Both the position numbers and the translations under genes were made by a program. A model generated the notes under the pieces. That model was not told the origin of the DNA. It searched no databases and saw nothing but the letters and a program-made list of their open reading frames with translations. Below are positions 1 through 5,554 of a DNA stretch of 5,914 nucleotides, piece after piece. The stretch covers positions 1 to 5,914 of the forward strand of contig JAITDK010000171.1 in the NCBI GenBank assembly GCA_031282605.1, read 5' to 3'. Source of the stretch: Oscillospiraceae bacterium. Lineage in GTDB: Bacteria; Bacillota; Clostridia; Christensenellales; Aristaeellaceae. The stretch's first letter is position 1, and each line of letters begins with the position of its first letter.

Positions 1-162
1 GAATTCAGGGAAATAGAGCGGCTTAGGTCTCTCGCGCGTCACAACGAGGCCGCCGCGCTGCGCCATGCCGCCGAGGTTGAGCGCGCTAAGTGGGAGAGCG
101 TCGTCGCGGAAAAGGACACGTTCATCGCGCAGCTTCTTACGCGGTTGAACGGAAGCAAATAA
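1..162 (+). CDS. C-terminal end of an unidentified protein with a coiled-coil-like tail (5' truncated)
   Basis: An open frame runs in phase from base 1 to a TAA at 160-162, giving 53 residues of a gene whose start lies outside the window. The segment is rich in Glu, Arg, Ala and Lys, has no Pro or Cys, and has hydrophobic residues spaced as in an amphipathic helix. It ends in KDTFIAQLLTRLNGSK, so a C-terminal helix or short coiled coil is likely. The stretch around RLRSLARHNEAAALRHA reminds me of the C-terminal tails of Rpn/PD-(D/E)XK recombination-promoting nuclease proteins (so-called transposase-like), but no catalytic part is visible and the resemblance is from memory only. The perfect hairpin terminator 30 bases downstream supports this being a genuine gene end, independent of the mgl operon. 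The coding call is fairly secure; the family is not. Confidence 0.6.
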   Translation, partial: EFREIERLRSLARHNEAAALRHAAEVERAKWESVVAEKDTFIAQLLTRLNGSK

Positions 163-191
163 CAAGAATAGCGCTGTACTTCACGCTTCCA

Positions 192-224
192 AGGCTCGCG
201 TAAAACACGCGAGCCTCTAATTTT
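192..224 (+). terminator. Intrinsic terminator of the upstream partial gene
   Basis: A perfect 10-bp GC-rich stem (192-201 aggctcgcgt with 207-216 acgcgagcct) encloses the 5-base loop aaaac and is followed by ctaatttt. It lies 30 bases after the TAA at 160-162. The T tract is interrupted, but the stem is strong. The hairpin also reads on the minus strand without a good T tract, so the + strand direction is preferred. It insulates the mgl promoter from upstream transcription. Confidence 0.75.
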
Positions 225-266
225 GCCCAGTAACAATAATTGAGCGCCTGATGCTATGTTTTATAA

Positions 267-285
267 CGCGCGAAACTAACGCGCG
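267..285. repeat. Short GC-only inverted repeat in the mgl upstream region
   Basis: Two cgcgcg hexamers (267-272 and 280-285) flank aaactaa and could form a 6-bp hairpin. Each hexamer is itself a palindrome, so low complexity accounts for part of the symmetry. No T tract follows. It lies between the upstream terminator and the mgl promoter. It may be a remnant of a second terminator or a protein site; nothing in the sequence assigns it a role. Confidence 0.3.
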
Positions 286-307
286 CTCGAGCCTCTCGCG
301 AACCACG

Positions 308-346
308 TACATAATTCCGGAAAAATATCCCCCCATTAATTATGTA
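308..346. promoter_or_regulatory. Perfect 9-bp inverted repeat upstream of the mgl promoter (candidate regulator site)
   Basis: The arms tacataatt (308-316) and aattatgta (338-346) are exact reverse complements separated by 21 bases. Their centres are 30 bp apart, close to three helical turns, so a dimeric or looping regulator could contact both on one DNA face. The right arm ends 18 bases before the -35 box, a position suited to an activator or an upstream operator. The arms do not match the cre (CcpA) consensus as I know it. The protein that binds is unknown and no regulator gene lies in the window. Confidence 0.4.
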
Positions 347-364
347 TACCGCCGCCGCGCCCTA

Positions 365-393
365 TTGCAAAAAAGCTAAAATTGCTATACAAT
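365..393 (+). promoter_or_regulatory. Sigma-A-type promoter of the mglBAC operon
   Basis: A -35 box TTGCAA (365-370) and a -10 box TACAAT (388-393) are separated by exactly 17 bases, with an A-rich spacer. Each box differs from consensus (TTGACA, TATAAT) at one or two positions. Transcription would start near 399-402 and give a leader of about 37 bases before mglB, too short for a riboswitch. No other similarly good promoter was seen before mglA or mglC, so the three genes are probably transcribed from here. Confidence 0.7.
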
Positions 394-424
394 AAGCACA
401 CAATCAGGTGATAACTTATAAATT

Positions 425-430
425 GGAGGA
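425..430 (+). promoter_or_regulatory. Ribosome binding site that decides the mglB start
   Basis: GGAGGA abuts an ATG at 431, leaving no room for initiation there. A second in-frame ATG at 437 lies 7 bases after GGAGG, the usual spacing. The second ATG is therefore the preferred start, and the two-residue longer form (Met-Cys-Met) is unlikely. Confidence 0.75.
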
Positions 431-436
431 ATGTGT

Positions 437-1432
437 ATGCGCAGAATTCTCGCCCTAGCGATCGCGATACTGATGATCGCCAGCCTTACCAGCTTCGCTT
501 CAGCGTCTGAAGACCCGATTAAGGTAGGCGTTTGCATCTATCAGTTCAACGACAACTTCATGACGCTCTACCGCACCGAACTGCAGAGATACCTCGAGGA
601 GAAGGGCGCTGTAGTCACCGTCGTGGACGGCAAGAACGACCAGGCCGAACAGACCAACCAGATCAACAGCTTCATCGCCGAGGGCGTTGACGTGCTGATC
701 ATCAACCTGGTGCAAGCCTCGGCGGCCGACGCGGTCATCCCGCTGGTCGAAGCCGCGGGCATCCCGACCGTGTTCATCAACCGCGAACCATTCGTCGACG
801 ATCCCTCCCAGTGGGATAACGTATGGGACAAGGTGTGCTATGTCGGCGCGGACGCGCGTCAGAGCGGCACCTTCCAGGGACAGCTGATCCTCAACCTGCC
901 TGACCAAGGAGACGTGAACGGCAACGGCGTTATCGACTACGTCATGATCCAGGGCGACATGGAGAACGTCGACGCGCAGTACCGCACCGAGTTTTCTATT
1001 AAGGCGCTGACCGACGCCGGACTCACTGTCAACAAGTTGTTCGAGCAGCGCGGGGAGTGGGATCAGGCGAAGGGACAGGAACTGGCCGCGACCGCGTTGG
1101 CTCAGTTCGGCGATCAGATCGACGTTATTTTCTGCAACAACGACGGCATGGCGCTCGGCGCGCTGCAGTCCATTAAGGCCGCCGGACGCACCGTGGGCAC
1201 GGATATCTACCTGGTAGGCGTGGACGCGCTGCCCGAGGTTGTGCAGCTGGTAGAGTCCGGCGAATTTACCGGCACCGTGCTGAACGACCATATCGGCCAG
1301 TCGCACAAGGCCGCGGACGTCGCCATTGAACTGGCGGGCGGCGCAACCCCCGAACACACCTACACCGTCGATTACGTCGGCGTAACGCCCGAGACCATGG
1401 AATACGTAAAGGGCGTCGTAGGCCTGGAGTAA
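437..1432 (+). CDS. mglB: Galactose/glucose-type sugar-binding protein of an ABC importer (MglB-like)
   Basis: This is the extracytoplasmic binding protein that captures a monosaccharide (galactose, glucose or a methyl-galactoside in characterised relatives) and delivers it to MglC/MglA. The 331-residue product is close to E. coli MglB (about 332). Residues 1-23 form a signal peptide ending in ASA, a signal peptidase I site. There is no lipobox Cys. The mature part is a periplasmic-binding-protein type 1 fold. It carries the MglB-like start GVCIYQFNDNF (31-41), the INL strand (89-91), a calcium-loop motif (159-167, D-x-N-x-N-G-x-I-D), D179 and R183, W208, N235, GVDALPE (261-267) and TVLND (280-284), all matching E. 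coli MglB as I recall it. Asn177 sits where MglB has the sugar-contacting His152. Isoleucine codons are almost all ATC or ATT, unlike the downstream genes, which fits high expression. Family and role are secure; the exact sugar is not. Confidence 0.93.
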   Translation: MRRILALAIAILMIASLTSFASASEDPIKVGVCIYQFNDNFMTLYRTELQRYLEEKGAVVTVVDGKNDQAEQTNQINSFIAEGVDVLIINLVQASAADAVIPLVEAAGIPTVFINREPFVDDPSQWDNVWDKVCYVGADARQSGTFQGQLILNLPDQGDVNGNGVIDYVMIQGDMENVDAQYRTEFSIKALTDAGLTVNKLFEQRGEWDQAKGQELAATALAQFGDQIDVIFCNNDGMALGALQSIKAAGRTVGTDIYLVGVDALPEVVQLVESGEFTGTVLNDHIGQSHKAADVAIELAGGATPEHTYTVDYVGVTPETMEYVKGVVGLE

Positions 1433-1450
1433 CAGTCATATGATCCTCTG

Positions 1451-1484
1451 GGTGCGTGCGCGTAACAACGCACGCACCTTTATT
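1451..1484 (+). terminator. Intercistronic hairpin between mglB and mglA (partial terminator / attenuator)
   Basis: A perfect 10-bp stem (1451-1460 ggtgcgtgcg with 1469-1478 cgcacgcacc) closes the loop cgtaacaa and is followed by tttatt. It starts 18 bases after the mglB stop and ends 16 bases before the mglA ribosome binding site. The T tract is short and broken, so read-through is expected. Such hairpins after binding-protein genes are known to stabilise the upstream message or partly terminate, giving more binding protein than ATPase or permease. That role is inferred here. Confidence 0.7.
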
Positions 1485-1493
1485 GTAGGACGC

Positions 1494-1499
1494 GGAGGG
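1494..1499 (+). promoter_or_regulatory. Ribosome binding site that fixes the TTG start of mglA
   Basis: GGAGGG lies 7 bases before the TTG at 1507. No in-frame ATG exists between the site and the conserved N-terminal ATPase sequence until Met13 (1543), which is too far away. The TTG is therefore the likely start. Confidence 0.7.
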
Positions 1500-1506
1500 C
1501 ACGCCA

Positions 1507-3033
1507 TTGACAGAAAACAGCACGCCTGAATACAGGCTGGAAATGCGCGGCGTCGTCAAGACATTCCCCGGCGTGAAGGCGCTGGATAACGCCCAGCTGA
1601 AACTCCGACCAGGTGCCGTACACGCGCTGGTGGGAGAAAATGGCGCGGGCAAGTCCACACTGATGAAATGCATGTTCGGCATATACAAGATGGACGCGGG
1701 CGAGATATACTACGACGGCAAACCCGTTCAAATCACCGACCCGCTGAACGCGCTGAAGCTGGGCATCGCGATGGTGCATCAGGAACTGCAGCCCATCCCC
1801 GAACGCAGCGTGGCCGAGAACATATATGTCGGAAGGTATCCGATGAAAAAGGCGCTTGGATTCATTCCGATGGTGGATCACGGCAAGATGAACGGCGACA
1901 CGGCCGCCTTACTCAAGTCCGTCTCAATGAACTTCGACCCGAAACAGAAACTGGGCGCGCTCTCCGTCTCCCAGATGCAGTCGGTCGAGATTGCAAAGGC
2001 CGTATCGGCGGATTGCCGCGTGCTGATACTCGACGAGCCGACCAGTTCGCTGACCGCGCATGAGGTGGAATCGCTCTTCAAGATCATCAGGGACTTGAAG
2101 GCCAAGGGCGTATCGATCGTGTACATCAGCCATAAAATGGATGAGATACTGCGAATCAGCGACGAGGTCACGATCATGCGCGACGGGCAGTACATAGGCA
2201 CATGGCCCTCGACGGAACTGACGATCAACACGATCATCACACGTATGGTAGGGCGCGAACTGACGCAGATATACCCCAAACGGCGTAATCTTCCAGGCGA
2301 GACGGTGTTCGAGGTGAATGGCTTCACATCGGCCAATCCGCGTTCGTTCAAGGACGTCAGCTTCACGCTGCGCAAGGGCGAGATACTGGGCGTGGGCGGG
2401 CTGGTCGGCGCTCAGCGAACGGAATTGATGGAGGGGATATTCGGCATACGCTCCCATGCTGGCGGCAGCGTGTTCTACAATGGCGAAGAGATCCGCATAA
2501 ACCGCCCGCAGGACGCTATACGCAAGCATATCGCGCTGCTGACCGAGGATCGGCGCGCGACGGGCATATTCGGGGTGCTTTCCGTCGCGGATAACGTTTC
2601 GGTCGCCAGCCTCGATCAATACCTGCGATTCCGCGTCATGCTTGACGATAAAAAGATAGCCGCGCTGGTGCGCGACAATATCAACCGGCTCTCAATCAAG
2701 ACGCCCTCCAACAAGACGCTGATCCAGTCGCTGTCGGGCGGCAATCAGCAGAAGGTGCTATTTTCGCGCTGGCTGGCCAACGACCCGGAGATACTCATTC
2801 TAGATGAACCGACGCGCGGCATCGACGTCGGCGCGAAGTCCGAGATATATAACATCATCGCCGAACTAGCCGCGCAGGACAAGAGTATCATAATGATATC
2901 GTCGGAAATGGGCGAGCTGCTGGGCATGAGCGACCGCATCATGGTTATGTGCGGGGGACGCCTGACCGGTATAATCGAGGGCGCGGACGCGACACAGGAG
3001 AGAATCATGGAGCTGGCGACACAATTCATGTGA
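1507..3033 (+). CDS. mglA: Sugar ABC importer ATP-binding protein with two nucleotide-binding domains (MglA-like)
   Basis: This cytoplasmic ATPase powers import through MglC. Its 508 residues match the Mgl/Rbs/Xyl class of fused double ATPases (about 500). In the first domain, Walker A is GENGAGKST (43-51), the Q-loop Gln is in HQELQ (91-95), the signature region is LSVSQMQ (152-158), Walker B is VLILDEPT (172-179) and the switch is H209. The second domain starts near 267. It has a degenerate Walker A, GLVGAQRT (298-305), without the usual Lys, an intact signature LSGGNQQ (409-415), Walker B ILILDEPT (429-436) and SSE (465-467) in place of the switch His. This asymmetry is typical of the family and not damage. 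The gene uses TTG as start behind GGAGGG. It lies 74 bases after mglB and 15 bases before mglC. ATA isoleucine codons are frequent here. Related sugar ATPases (ribose, xylose) share the same architecture, so the sugar is inferred from the neighbouring MglB-like protein. Confidence 0.95.
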   Translation: MTENSTPEYRLEMRGVVKTFPGVKALDNAQLKLRPGAVHALVGENGAGKSTLMKCMFGIYKMDAGEIYYDGKPVQITDPLNALKLGIAMVHQELQPIPERSVAENIYVGRYPMKKALGFIPMVDHGKMNGDTAALLKSVSMNFDPKQKLGALSVSQMQSVEIAKAVSADCRVLILDEPTSSLTAHEVESLFKIIRDLKAKGVSIVYISHKMDEILRISDEVTIMRDGQYIGTWPSTELTINTIITRMVGRELTQIYPKRRNLPGETVFEVNGFTSANPRSFKDVSFTLRKGEILGVGGLVGAQRTELMEGIFGIRSHAGGSVFYNGEEIRINRPQDAIRKHIALLTEDRRATGIFGVLSVADNVSVASLDQYLRFRVMLDDKKIAALVRDNINRLSIKTPSNKTLIQSLSGGNQQKVLFSRWLANDPEILILDEPTRGIDVGAKSEIYNIIAELAAQDKSIIMISSEMGELLGMSDRIMVMCGGRLTGIIEGADATQERIMELATQFM

Positions 3034-3048
3034 ACGGAGGCATAGGCA

Positions 3049-4062
3049 ATGCAAAGCGCGGCGGATACCAGGCGCGGCGGCTTTTCCCGCGTAGCGAGGC
3101 TGCTCAGCAACAATATCATAATCGTGGGCATCATACTGCTGACCGTGGCGGTCGGCATAATGCGCAAAAACTTCTTCTCCGAGGCGAATTTCCGTAACCT
3201 GCTTAGCAATACCGCTATACGTTTCATAATCGCCGTGGGGGTGTCCGGCTGCCTTATTACGCGTGGCACGGATTTGTCGGCGGGGCGCGTGGCCGGACTG
3301 AGCGCGTGCCTGTCCGCGATACTGCTGCAGCGCCTCGATTATGTAAACAGGTTTTATAAAGGACTGCCGGAACTGCCGATAGTGGGCGTGCTAGGGTTTG
3401 TGCTGTTGATATGCGCGGTTATCGGCGCTGTAAACGGTGCGGTCGTCGCGTATCTGAAGGTGCCGCCGTTCATAGCAACGCTGGGTATGCAGACGCTGGT
3501 ATATGGCATCTGCCTGGTATATACGGGCGCACAGCCTATCGGCAGCCTTCGCGCGGATTACGCGGGTCTTGCGACAGGGTATATCGGCACGAAGATGATC
3601 AGTTATCCCTTGATAATAGCGATAGTGGTCGGCATGTATATGTGGTTTTTGTATAATAAGATGCGGCACGGCAAGTACATGTACGCGATCGGGGGTAACG
3701 AGAGCGCCGCCGAGGTAGCGGGCGTGAATGTCGGCAAGTCGAAGGTGACGATTTACATGTTGGCGGCGATACTGTATGGGTTGTGCGGTTTTTTACTGGC
3801 GGCGAAGTCGGGCGGCGCGTCGGTCAACACGGCGCAAGGGTATGAGTTGGAGGCGATAGCGGGCTGCACGATCGGCGGGGTATCGGTTAACGGGGGCGTA
3901 GGGCGCATCAGCGGCATACTAATTGGCGTGCTGGTGTTCGAGTTGTTAAAGATAGCGCTGCAGTTCCTGGGCGTTAAGAGCGAGTTCACGTACGTGGTGC
4001 AGGGCGTGGTAATAATACTGGCCGTCGCGCTGGATATTCAGAAGTATTTGAATAAGAAGTGA
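3049..4062 (+). CDS. mglC: Sugar ABC importer permease (MglC-like, BPD_transp_2 family)
   Basis: This integral membrane permease forms the sugar channel, presumably as a homodimer with MglA as the motor. At 337 residues it is almost the length of E. coli MglC (about 336). A basic N-terminal tail (residues 1-20) precedes roughly eight to ten hydrophobic segments, for example near 23-38, 58-72, 80-95, 111-134, 141-158, 186-202, 233-252, 284-305 and 313-329. Recognisable motifs are GTDLSAGR (73-80), which closely matches MglC, and the family blocks KVPPFIATLG (137-146), AIGGNESAAEVAGV (213-226) and GGVSVNGGVGRI (276-287). GGAGG at 3036-3040 lies 8 bases before the ATG. Only 15 bases separate it from mglA, so the two are almost certainly cotranscribed. 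More than half of the isoleucine codons are ATA. It is the last gene of the operon; a hairpin starts within its stop codon. Confidence 0.94.
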   Translation: MQSAADTRRGGFSRVARLLSNNIIIVGIILLTVAVGIMRKNFFSEANFRNLLSNTAIRFIIAVGVSGCLITRGTDLSAGRVAGLSACLSAILLQRLDYVNRFYKGLPELPIVGVLGFVLLICAVIGAVNGAVVAYLKVPPFIATLGMQTLVYGICLVYTGAQPIGSLRADYAGLATGYIGTKMISYPLIIAIVVGMYMWFLYNKMRHGKYMYAIGGNESAAEVAGVNVGKSKVTIYMLAAILYGLCGFLLAAKSGGASVNTAQGYELEAIAGCTIGGVSVNGGVGRISGILIGVLVFELLKIALQFLGVKSEFTYVVQGVVIILAVALDIQKYLNKK

Positions 4063-4093
4063 GGATGACGGGTATATCCCTCCCGACATCCTC
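4061..4093 (+). terminator. Hairpin at the mglC stop codon (3' end element, weak as a terminator)
   Basis: GAGGATG (4061-4067) pairs with CATCCTC (4087-4093). After one A/A mismatch, cggg (4069-4072) pairs with cccg (4082-4085), leaving a 9-base loop. The stem begins inside the TGA of mglC. No T tract follows (the next bases are ccggatcccccc), so it does not look like an ordinary intrinsic terminator. It could protect the 3' end of the message or block transcription arriving from the convergent unit. Confidence 0.35.
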
Positions 4094-4146
4094 CCGGATC
4101 CCCCCTGTTGCTGCGGAGACATCTCCCCCTGAGTTCCCCTTCCCCC
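4078..4146. repeat. Strand-asymmetric C-rich intergenic stretch, possibly a degenerate dispersed repeat
   Basis: About 70 bases of the convergent intergenic region carry repeated C runs (for example six C at 4100-4105 and five at 4125-4129 and 4142-4146), leaving the minus strand G- and A-rich. The minus-strand order of blocks, a G run followed by agatgtc, a short loop and another G run, reminds me of hairpin-bearing intergenic repeats in gut Clostridia genomes. I see only one copy here and the inner arms pair poorly, so the repeat label is tentative. No credible gene is present in 4063-4302. Confidence 0.25.
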
Positions 4147-4255
4147 AAAACACCCTGGATGAATGGTAGTGGTAGTTCGGCAGTCAGAGTCGCGAGCTTG
4201 GCCATACCCTGCCAGATGGACTTGACGCATGGGAATGGGCGCGCCTTGGAGGAGT

Positions 4256-4301
4256 AAAAGCCGACGAGCGTGGCGCTCTCCAACTTAACGAGCCATGTCG
4301 G
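4256..4301 (-). terminator. Candidate terminator of the M20 amidohydrolase gene
   Basis: Reading the minus strand, a structure begins two bases after the stop codon of the M20 gene. Outer arms ccgac and gtcgg (4297-4301 and 4261-4265) pair, an inner gagcg-cca-cgctc hairpin (4278-4266) lies between them, and cttttac follows (ending near 4256). The stems are short (5 bp each) and the T tract has only four bases, so termination may be incomplete. No better candidate was seen between the two convergent genes. Confidence 0.35.
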
Positions 4302-4302
4302 T

Positions 4303-5490
4303 TCACCCTTTATCAAAAAGCCCGGGAATGCCGTCCTGGTTGTCCCAAACGAATTGGCAAAACAGCTTCGCGCCCACTTGCAGCGCATCCTCGTCGATAT
4401 CCCAGTTGTTCGTATGCGCGGGCTTGTTGAAGCCCTTCGCGTTATTACGCATACCCAGACCAAACAGCAGCCCTGGTTTTTCCCGCTCATAGTACGCGAA
4501 GTCCTCGCCGCCGGGCGACGGCAGCAGCGGCAGCACCTTCGGCGTGACCTTAAGCGCTGATTTGGTAAACGCTAGATGCATCCGCGGGTCGTTGTTAGCC
4601 GTTGGCAGCGGAGGGTCGCTAAATATAACCTCGCCGGTTCCGCCCATCTCCGCGCACGTCGAGTCAACCAATCGCGTAAGCCTGGCCTTCGCCCATGCCA
4701 GGGTATTGTCTTTCAAGCAGCGAATCGAGCCGGCCATGACGCACTGGTCGGCATTCGTCGCCGTCGTCGTGCCCGCGCTCATCGTCCCTACCGCGATTAC
4801 GCAAGTGTCGAAGGGATCGGCTTCGCGTGAAATCATCATCTGAATGCCCAGGTATATTTTCACGCCTATCGCCAACGCATCTATACACGCGTTTTGGGAT
4901 GCGATATGTGCGGCGCGTCCATGCGCGGTTATCTCAAACCTGACGCTCGTCGCGTTTGTGACGCCCTCGCAGGAGGACGGCAGTCCGGCGGGATCGCCGC
5001 AGTTGACATGACACATGATGATACAGTCAATTTCACGCATAACGCCGTGCTGGCACATCGTCTTCGCGCCGGATGGCCTGGATTCCTCACACGGCTGGAA
5101 CAGCAGCTTTATACGGCAGCGCAGCTCGCCGCGTATCGCCCACAGCGCCTTTGCGGTTCCTAGCAGCATAGCGGTATGCGCGTCATGGCCGCACGCGTGC
5201 ATCTTGCCGTCATGCTTTGAACGATACGAAACGTCGTTCTCTTCATGGATAGGCAGCGCATCCATGTCAGCGCGTATGCCGATAGTGAAAGCGGTTATAT
5301 CGGGATTGATCGTCGCGACGATGGACGACGGGCCATACTTTTCAAATTCGTAGGGGATGCCGATTGCGTCAAGTTCCGCTCGAACCGTAGCAAGCGTTTT
5401 CGGCAGATCGAATTCCAGCTCAGGATACATGTGAAGGCTGCGTCGTACTCTGACCATCATTTCTTGATCAACCATGAAATTCTTTTCCAT
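4303..5490 (-). CDS. M20D-type metallo-amidohydrolase (N-acyl amino acid / hippurate hydrolase-like)
   Basis: This is a probably cytoplasmic, metal-dependent hydrolase of N-acyl amide bonds. Characterised relatives act on N-acetyl or N-benzoyl amino acids, auxin conjugates and similar compounds. The 395-residue length is normal. Motifs in order are RSLHMYPELEF (17-27), GIRADMDALPIHEEND (71-86), HACGHDAHTAMLLGTA (98-113), FQPCEE (131-136), CHV (160-162), GRAAH (191-195), PGGEDFAYYE (326-335) and PAHTNNWDIDED (357-368). By family analogy the metal ligands are Cys100, His102, Glu136, His161 and His359, with Glu135 as catalytic base; all are present. The lid loop reads HIASQN where many relatives have a Pro-His pair. 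The ATG at 5490 is chosen because GGAG lies 6 bases upstream and the family start follows. A longer frame to 5583 would overlap the upstream gene and adds a non-conserved tail. There is no signal peptide. It lies 64 bases after a sugar-type binding-protein gene on the same strand. The substrate cannot be told. Confidence 0.92.
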   Translation of the reverse strand: MEKNFMVDQEMMVRVRRSLHMYPELEFDLPKTLATVRAELDAIGIPYEFEKYGPSSIVATINPDITAFTIGIRADMDALPIHEENDVSYRSKHDGKMHACGHDAHTAMLLGTAKALWAIRGELRCRIKLLFQPCEESRPSGAKTMCQHGVMREIDCIIMCHVNCGDPAGLPSSCEGVTNATSVRFEITAHGRAAHIASQNACIDALAIGVKIYLGIQMMISREADPFDTCVIAVGTMSAGTTTATNADQCVMAGSIRCLKDNTLAWAKARLTRLVDSTCAEMGGTGEVIFSDPPLPTANNDPRMHLAFTKSALKVTPKVLPLLPSPGGEDFAYYEREKPGLLFGLGMRNNAKGFNKPAHTNNWDIDEDALQVGAKLFCQFVWDNQDGIPGLFDKG

Positions 5491-5496
5491 ATCCAG

Positions 5497-5500
5497 CTCC
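5497..5500 (-). promoter_or_regulatory. Ribosome binding site that decides the M20 gene start
   Basis: On the minus strand GGAG (within ctggagctggat) sits 6 bases before the ATG at 5490. The only longer candidate start, ATG at 5583, lies inside the upstream gene and has no comparable site in view. Confidence 0.6.
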
Positions 5501-5509
5501 AGTATAAGG

Positions 5510-5537
5510 GGGGAGGCGTGACGGCGCACACCTCCCC
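5510..5537 (-). other. Intercistronic GC-rich hairpin between the binding-protein gene and the M20 gene
   Basis: On the minus strand ggggaggtgtg (5537-5527) pairs with cacgcctcccc (5520-5510). This gives an 11-bp stem with one G-U pair and a 6-base loop. It falls between the TAG at 5555-5557 and the M20 ribosome binding site at 5497. The bases after it (ccttatact) are not a T tract, so it is more likely an mRNA-stabilising or weakly attenuating element than a full terminator. It parallels the hairpin after mglB. Confidence 0.5.
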
Positions 5538-5554
5538 GATTGTCGGTGATTCTC

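Noticed and set aside
1..6. EcoRI site (gaattc) exactly at the left edge, suggesting a cloned fragment
   Set aside because: The same hexamer also occurs inside the window (near 443 and 5410) and the right edge has none, so this may be chance or a window boundary. It is not a biological feature.
399..436. Riboswitch or leader peptide before mglB
   Set aside because: The predicted leader is only about 37 bases, with no stable fold and no small open frame with its own ribosome binding site.
500..1357. Long open frame on the minus strand opposite mglB (285 codons)
   Set aside because: It is antisense to a well-identified binding-protein gene, encodes no recognisable family and has no ribosome binding site. 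GC-rich codon bias leaves the opposite frame open.
2398..2421. Loss of the Lys in the second Walker A of mglA, suspected mutation
   Set aside because: Sugar ABC ATPases of the Mgl/Rbs class commonly have a degenerate second Walker A and lack the second switch His, while the other motifs stay intact. This is family-typical.
4038..4490. Minus-strand open frame overlapping the 3' ends of mglC and the M20 gene (150 codons)
   Set aside because: It overlaps the real M20 reading frame in another phase and its translation is of low quality, rich in Arg, Gly and Pro. I found no family resemblance, so it is a shadow frame running into the intergenic region.
5309..5322. 14-bp perfect palindrome atcgtcgcgacgat inside the M20 gene
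   Set aside because: It encodes the ordinary Ile-Val-Ala-Thr-Ile stretch of the enzyme with favoured GC-rich codons. It is far from any start and has no partner site, so coincidence is the simplest reading.
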